Source: Saccoglossus kowalevskii
Taxonomy: Eukaryota; Hemichordata; Enteropneusta; Harrimaniidae
Length of the DNA: 40,881 nt
Assembly: GCF_000003605.2 (NCBI RefSeq)
Contig: NW_003111483.1
Location: 129,564 to 170,444 of the forward strand
Reading direction: 5' to 3'
Positions 34,308 through 40,881 of the stretch are shown here, piece by piece (the stretch's first letter is position 1; each line of letters starts with the position of its first letter). The notes under the pieces are model-generated. The model did no database searches and had not been told where the DNA came from. It saw only the letters and a list, made by a program, of their open reading frames with translations. The position numbers were made by a program, and so were the translations under genes.

Positions 34308-37300
34308 CTAATACATCAGAAAACTATTCTGCTTCAATGGAGGAAACATGACACCACTTGTTCTCCCAGAACTGGTTGCCATAGGAATCTGTTGTAACTG
34401 TGGACTAATAGGAATCAACATTTTACTTTGAGTCTGCAATGAGCCTTGTGACTGATTCAATGCCAAAGTCTTGCTTTGTGACCCCAGCAATGAGGCAGGC
34501 ATGGTGGGTGAAGACTGCTGCATAACATGTACAGATTGGTTTCCCTTCACCTTCTTGGTAATGGCACGCACTAAGTCCCTGGTGTGTTTCAAGCTGTAGG
34601 CTGTTAAGTTGAGAGAGAAAATAAAATATTCAAATTCAGTTGCCTATTCTACATTGTACATTCTAATTTATCACATGACCTGATTTGCTCTATTAGGAGT
34701 GACCACAAACACATATCTGTAATTTATATCAGCGCTATATAATACAGCATTTACAATTTAGTGCTACCTTAATTCATGGCATTCTGTGACATGATTTTGA
34801 AATTAGCATATTTACAAGGTTGTGATAATAGTAACTTGTAAGATATTGTATATGTTGCACAATGCCTTTGTCTTCATTCTGGTGCCAGTGTACTCACCCT
34901 TGAGTCTAGCTTTAATCTCATCATTGAAGTAAGGGCATTCAATCCACTCATCAAAATCCATAATGCAATCAAATGAACTCAACCCTTGTATATTCTTATG
35001 ACGCACATTGGCACCTGAAATGATATGAATAGTATTCAAAATTACTCTAAAGTGTCTTTGCTAGTAGTGTTTACATGTTTTATCTTATAGGCAGTATTCT
35101 ACATATAGATGAAAGAAACATGACATGAAATATTAAGGCACAGTCCCAGGAACTGTGCATTATGGTACAATTTGGAACTTATAAGAAGGAAAAACGAGCA
35201 TAATATTCACTATTTACAATGTCACTTTTAAGCAAATAAAATTCATTTTTTTCTGGTTCTGCATTGAATGTCCAATTCAGACTGATTTACACACCAAAAA
35301 AGTATCAGCTGGTATTGTAATGAAATCAAACTGCATCATAAAAATAACAGACACTATATTATAACATGAGATAATTTGATAAAATATTATATGATCAATA
35401 AGAATTACATATAGATAATGTACATGTATATGCACCTTCCAAAAATACACCAGGATTTCATTGTGAGTAACCCACACACTGGGAATTGAGTATAATCTGT
35501 TGGCAAGCCCATAATTGTACTTGAATATCAGTATATATAATCCAAGATATCAAAGTCAGATAATATCAATTAGTATACATTTAGCACCAAAAATGACAGA
35601 ATTTACTGTTCCTTATAAAGCTATCTGCATTCATTTCAAAATTTGGTTGCATTCATTTAAAGATTCAAATTTTTCTTTATTTGAAGTAAATTAAATAAAG
35701 ATTATTGAAGTTACATTTTAACATATATATATCGGTGTGTGGTTGAAATAGAATCCCATCACTGAACACAATGTTCGCACAGCACAAAAGGTTTCTCGTT
35801 GCCATTTTGAACAAATATTTTTCATTAAATCATTACTACGAGCAAGAAAAAGATGTATAAGTTATCACAAAGATACTGCAAAGTATGCACTCAGGCATTA
35901 CTGGAATGCATCAACCTCTAATAAGTGTTGGTTGATATTATCGCTGTACTGTCTGAATTCTCGTGATAACTTATTATTATACATCTGTCACCGTAACGCC
36001 ATAAGTTACAGCGTGCCGTAATTTTGCGGTATTTTTTCATCCTACCATATAAGGAAATACAAATTTCTAATATGGAATGATTACACACAGACAGTACGCC
36101 ATTGCATCACCTCCGCTGGGCGTCAGTCGATACTCCTACTGTACTGTCTTAGTGCATACTTTGAGGTATCCTTGTATTTACCTCATAGTATGAATACCGG
36201 TACCACCAGAATTTAGCATCAAAACTAGCTTTAGACTGGATTACTAATAATAATACAATTTTCAGCATATACTTATACTACTAATGCAAATAAAGTTAAA
36301 GTATCTTACCATTATCAATGAGTACACTGGCAGCATACATATTATTACACTGCATTGAAAAAAATAAGGCTGATGCAGAATCATCGTTGACGGCATCTAC
36401 ATTGGCTCCGTACGCTATCAATAATTCTAGAATATCTGTAGGTCCGGTCATGCCTGATGCATAGTGTAGAGCACTGAGAACAAGACACATCACGTTATAA
36501 ATACCAAAACTAGTACATATATACATGTATGTTTCAGACAGAGTTGACAATCAATTCAGAAAAGTATTTTATGGGCGATTGATGACCCACAGCCTCTCAA
36601 AAAAACAGATGTACCTGTGTGCCGATGCCTCATAGAAAGGTGTACCAGTATATTATTAATTTTAAACTCTATACTTAATATGCACTATCATGCAAACAAA
36701 CAATGCATTGTGTATACATTGTATATATCATATTATTTACATAATTGTAGACAACAATTTCATAAGATCATATTTACTTCCTGATGACAATGTATATATA
36801 GAAAAAGAAATGTGGTTTTTCTAAAGAGTTGTACCCCAAAATCACACAGCTATATTGTGACCCATAATTTCTTTGCAAAGATTGAAATTAACGTAACAAA
36901 ATTTTGTATTTTCCTCACAATCATCTCTGGGTCCTAGCATATATTTACTAATTTGTTTGCGCCGCTCATCACATGTGACGAAAACAAGTCATACTTACGT
37001 ATTTCCACCTGCATATCTCTGTGACATGTCTGCGCCATTATCTAACAAAAACTTCATTACATCAACTCGATTTTTGCTGAAAATATTATAAAAGAATAAT
37101 CAAAGCTGAAGTGTTCAATTCAGTAAAATTGATGAATATTAAGCTGCAGACCAAATTGTGAATTTAATGTAATTTTTTTCATAATTACATCTTGATCTTT
37201 ATTTTGAATTGTTAAAAATCTAGAGCTTTTGCTAGGTGACATAGGCTGAACAAGTTATTATTGATATGAATCTGAATATAATTACATATTATCTAAAAAT

Positions 37301-40300
37301 TATTATTTATGTTTTTAAAGTAATAATATTGTACAATAATGAGTATAAAAGATTAGTAACATGCACAATTTTAATTCAGTTGCAACTTCTACTACATGTA
37401 CTTTATAAGTATTACACAAGACCTGCAAAAGTGTATGTGTTATCTGTTGTATGTGACTTCATGAGGTGTACCACCACATGTTAAAATTGAGCCCTACCAC
37501 ATTGAGTTAGAAACCTACCATTTAATTTGTTCCGTTAGTATTCTATGTACCAGTAAGTCTTGTTCACCTGACTTGAACTCATAACCATTGTCCACCAACC
37601 ACTGTGAACAATCCAAGAAGTCATTGGCAATGGCGAGATGAATCAGACTAGGTGGAGATTTAGGATCTTCTTTATCCAGTGCTTGAGGGATTTCAGCATT
37701 TTTATCAAATTCAAGTAGAATTTCCAATGCATCAACTCTTCCCTGCATGGCACAGCAATGGGCTGCAAGAAGTTGTTTGTTGTTTCTGTGTGTTAAGGAG
37801 ATTCCCTTAGCCAACTGTGGGTGTTAATAAAAAAAATACAAACTTAAGTTAATCATCTATTCTAAATATAGAGACTACTGTACATGATTTTAAGACTATA
37901 TTTCTAACCATATATTCAGAAGTAACCAAAATCTTCAAAAAACTATCGCAATATAACTTCCAGGTGGTTATCTATAACTTGTGTAGTTTACACTCACCAG
38001 TAATTTAATACATTGTGTCTCCGTTGGTTTATTTGATTCACCATAACACTTCACATGTAAGGCTGTATTACCTTCTGAATCTTCAGCATTAATTAAGGCA
38101 CCATTATCAAGCAATACCTATGGTAAAAGTCATTCATGAGAGTTTACATATTTGTTACAATATTATTACATTAATTGTCAAAGTCACTTTTAAGTGCATA
38201 CCATAGTTGTAGCCATGGTTTTGTGGCTCCAGGGTTACCGGTATATGTTGATGATCCAGCTCCAGTTATATGTTGAAAAACTGGTAGCGAGTGAATTTCA
38301 AACAAACTAGCCAAGATAAACGGTTAGAAAACAAAGAAAAATATGATAATTTCGTTCATGTAAATTCAGTTTTGACCCAATATTTATTTTATTAGTAATT
38401 GTGTTCCACTTGGAAGGAAAAGATGTATAATAATAAGATTATTACAAGGGTACCTCAAAGTATGCACTCAGACAGTACGTTGTCGCAGTGACCTCCGCTG
38501 TGCGTCGGTCGATACTCCAGCTGTACTGTCTTCGTGCATACTTTGAGGTATCCTCGTAATAACCTCATAATATTCATCCCTGGCATATCATTGATTTATA
38601 AAAACATTGAAAAAAAATCAAGGAAATTAACATTTTTGTTTACACCTTCAGATGTAATCTAGCAGTCACATACAATCTTGATTTTTTTTCTTGACGATTT
38701 CTCTTCAGAAGTCAACAAAGCTGACTAAACTTGTGGGATTCTATTTTGACTAGATACCTACAAAATCAGTCCTGTTAGAGAGAACATTGGATCACATCAC
38801 CCTACCTTTATTGTGTCAATATCTTTTGCCCTATGTAGTGGGGTGGCTCCTTTATAGTCCAGTAGATTGACATCCACTCTCTCTTTGAGTAGTACTTTTA
38901 TCACCTGAATAGCTCCAAAATAAGCTGCAGTATGGATCAATGTACTACCATTAACACACCTTTAAGAAAAGACATACCATGGATTGAAGTAAAATGTCTA
39001 ATGTTATTGAATCCCTTGACACATGTAGTAGTTGTGTCAAGTATTGAATAAAACAGTTGCTATGATAGCCAAGATATCCCTGTCATATGCAAATGACAAA
39101 AATTACAATCATTTCCAGAAATTTATGAGTTTGAATTATTAGCATCTTCAGGTATATGTCATCATTATTGAATCAGAATTTTAACTAAAGGTGATCGTAT
39201 TACAAAAGCTAAAATTCAAACTGTGACTTAGATGGATAAATCACAAACGCTGTAACTTTTGAATCGGTTCAAGTACCAAGTTACTTCATATATTGAAGAC
39301 TTTCAACTAAATATAGAAGACAATGCAGCTCTACTATGGTAACAGATAATTTCCAGCAAACCAAATGAAAGACAATTACCTGCTTCGTAGACTGGAAAAT
39401 TGGCGTATTCCAGTGACATGATATTCCACTAAACATTTGAGTAATTCTACATCTCCATCCATTAACTTAGGCACAACATCAGTTAGATGTTCATAATATT
39501 CTGAAAATATAAAATGTCTTATTACAGAAGGGCAATGATGAACAAATTTTCTAGTTCCTTTGTTTACCATAGGGGTACAAATGTACATACCACAATGGTT
39601 ACATACTCTTAGGACACAATAATATGTATAAATGTTATACATATAAAAACAGACATACCTAAAAGAAATACTTTAAGTTCGTCATTTCTAACAAGAACAA
39701 AAGCAGTTCTACTTTGGTTGTTCTTTGCATGAACATTAGCACCCCATTCCACCAACAACTGAAAACAAAAAACAGGATTTTTTTTAAAAATAACGGTACT
39801 GAACAAAATGCATGCTATCTATACAAGTACATTTTTTTGTACACATGCAAAGATTATCTCTAACGTCTGTGGACAGGACATCACATAAGAGAACTTACAG
39901 AACAAATAGTGTCATTATTTAAAATTCAATGGAAAACAAAAGACAGAGTCCCCACAAGACATGTATACAGACATCAACATTAACTATTGTAAATAAAAAC
40001 AAGCAGCCTCTCGGCTAAGATAGCTCCGCTGTTAGCAACGCACATTTTAATTAAAGAACAGAAGATATCATTAGAAAATGAACAAAATGTATAGTATCAA
40101 AACAATCAGACTTTGAGAAAGGTCTACATGTAGTAACTATATATGTAATATCAAAACAATTGGACTTTTGGTTTTCAACAAGAAGTGGAAAATATCACTT
40201 TTTACCAAAAATGACAAAAATATTCATCAAAATTAGAGAATTGAAGATATCATCATGAAATGAACAAATCTGAATTAGAACCACATGTAGTGCCTATACA

Positions 40301-40881
40301 TGTAATAAAAAAGCAATTAGACTTGCGGTTTTCAACAAGAAGTCGAAAATATCACTTTTTACCAAAAATGACAAAAATATTCACCAAAATTAGAGAATTA
40401 AAGATATCATTACAAAATGAACAAATCTGAGAGAGGTCCACGTGTAGTACCTATATATGTAATATCAACGCAATTGGACTTGCGGTTTTTAACAAGCAGT
40501 TGAAAATATCACTTTTTACCAAAAATTACAAAAATATTCACCAAAATTAGAGAATTGAAGATATCATCATGAAATGAACAAATCTAAGAGAAGTCTACCC
40601 AAGGTACATATACACCAAGTATCAAAGCATTCAGGCTTGTAGTTTTCAAGAAGAAGTCGAAAAAGTAAAACATTGACACAGACGACGACGGACAATCACT
40701 CGTAAGATAAGCTCCGCTCGACAGCGAAGCTAAATATCATACCACAGTAGTTTTGAATTTGTAATATGTATCTATTGGTTATAAATGTACTGACCTGACT
40801 TATTCCTTTTGTCAGGCCTTCCACAGCACAGAAAAATGGTGAAGCACCATTAGAATTCTTGGCATCAATATTAGCTCCATT
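34308..40881 (-). CDS. ankyrin-repeat protein, C-terminal part (5' end outside window)
   Basis: Ten exons on the minus strand: 40881-40795 (continues beyond the window), 39758-39659, 39500-39380, 38959-38806, 38117-37998, 37814-37519, 37076-36999, 36473-36310, 35014-34898, 34600-34308 (TAG). They join in frame to 509 aa with GT-AG introns. Ankyrin units are evident: NGANIDAKN, GANVHAKN, LIHTAAYFGAIQVIKVLL, GATPLHRA, LLDNGALINAED, NTALHVKC, LLDNGADM, TALHYASG, AYGANVDAVN, LIDNGANVRHKN. After them comes a charged helical-looking segment (about 385-435: FDEWIECPYF, EIKARLK, RDLVRAITKKVK), then a Gln/Ser/Met-rich tail of low complexity. Ankyrin arrays mediate protein binding. I do not recognise the family, and no enzyme domain is seen in this part. 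No lesion is visible. Confidence 0.88.
35846..36180 (+). repeat. MITE-like hairpin repeat, copy 4 (composite)
   Basis: This lies in the intron between the 36310-36473 and 34898-35014 exons of the ankyrin gene. A first hairpin unit (35850-35984) is bounded by AGATGTATAAGTTATCAC and GTGATAACTTATTATTATACATCT (last bases omitted in meaning; reverse complementary). It runs directly into CTGTCACCGTAACGCC..GTGCCGTAATTTTGCGG and then a second hairpin end with ACTTTGAGGTATCC at about 36157-36170. Two copies, or one copy inserted in another, appear to be joined head to tail. Confidence 0.7.
38421..38574 (+). repeat. MITE-like hairpin repeat, copy 5
   Basis: This is the cleanest hairpin of the family. 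Arms at 38439-38478 and 38523-38562 pair at 36 of 40 positions. The loop (38479-38522) carries GACCTCCGCTGTGCGTCGGTC with its own short inverted repeat. It lies in the ankyrin-gene intron between exons 38806-38959 and 37998-38117. The terminus AGATGTATAATAATA is the reverse complement of the outer end of copies 2 and 4. Confidence 0.8.
40003..40733. mobile_element. tandem-core element, Pearl/Helentron-like (non-autonomous)
   Basis: Within the ankyrin-gene intron 39759-40794 lies a ~730-base element. Its core is about 3.7 tandem units: the phase marker (G/A)AAGATATCAT recurs at 40061, 40243, 40400 and 40557, spacings 182, 157 and 157. Each unit contains ATATCACTTTTTACCAAAAA and CAAAATTAGAGAATT. 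Flanks share AAGATAGCTCCGCT (about 40017) and AAGATAAGCTCCGCT (about 40704). The right end has a stem GCTCCGCT/AGCGAAGC (40711-40730, loop CGAC). A tandem core between short GC-rich ends with a 3' hairpin fits Pearl/HINE-type elements of marine invertebrates. No protein is encoded. Confidence 0.6.

Noticed and set aside
38439-38562. Palindromic repeats as a CRISPR array or as RNA genes
   Set aside because: They are dispersed hairpin elements in introns and intergenic DNA of an animal genome, with no spacer array and no tRNA or snRNA features.

Overview
The window is intron-rich, AT-rich animal DNA. It has split genes with GT-AG introns, microsatellites, MITE-like hairpin repeats and an assembly gap of 236 N. 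Most of it is a cluster of cytochrome P450 genes of family 4, closest in motif content to CYP4F. Beside it is the 3' part of an ankyrin-repeat gene. The gene content and the repeat types, including a Pearl/Helentron-like element with a ~157-bp tandem core, suggest a marine invertebrate, possibly an invertebrate deuterostome. The species cannot be named from the sequence alone.

Layout. Positions 1-858 hold the 3' end of a broken P450 copy (exons 7, 8 and a decayed exon 9). 2584-8928 (+) is P450-1, intact over nine exons (522 aa). 9498-9620 is a second decayed exon 9, inside a duplicated flank. 10896-15245 (+) is P450-2, intact (525 aa). 15916-16151 is the gap, followed by a broken exon-9 copy at 16214-16341. 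19691-23536 (+) is P450-3, intact (524 aa). 25614-31708 (-) is P450-4, all nine exons with correct splice sites but one in-frame TGA in exon 3. 34308-40881 (-) is the C-terminal 509 aa of an ankyrin-repeat protein whose 5' end lies beyond the window.

The four P450 genes share one architecture: nine coding exons with intron phases 0,1,0,2,0,2,1,2 and nearly constant exon lengths. They therefore arose by tandem (and once inverted) duplication of one split gene. P450-2 and P450-3 form one pair. P450-1 and P450-4 resemble each other in exons 6 and 9. P450-4 switches inside exon 5 from P450-1-like to P450-3-like sequence, which points to gene conversion. Broken copies sit next to live ones, a typical birth-and-death cluster. 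The proteins are predicted ER-anchored heme monooxygenases, likely fatty-acid or eicosanoid omega-hydroxylases by family knowledge; the substrates are not known.

Repeats include at least five copies of one hairpin-forming MITE-like family, an (ATAAT)n tract, (AAT)n/(ATT)n tracts, an 11-bp CpG-rich minisatellite and the tandem-core element at 40003-40733. I saw no convincing RNA gene, CRISPR array or operon, and no evidence for a wholly new biological system. The most unusual signals are the single-stop P450-4, its mosaic exon 5, and the hairpin element family.
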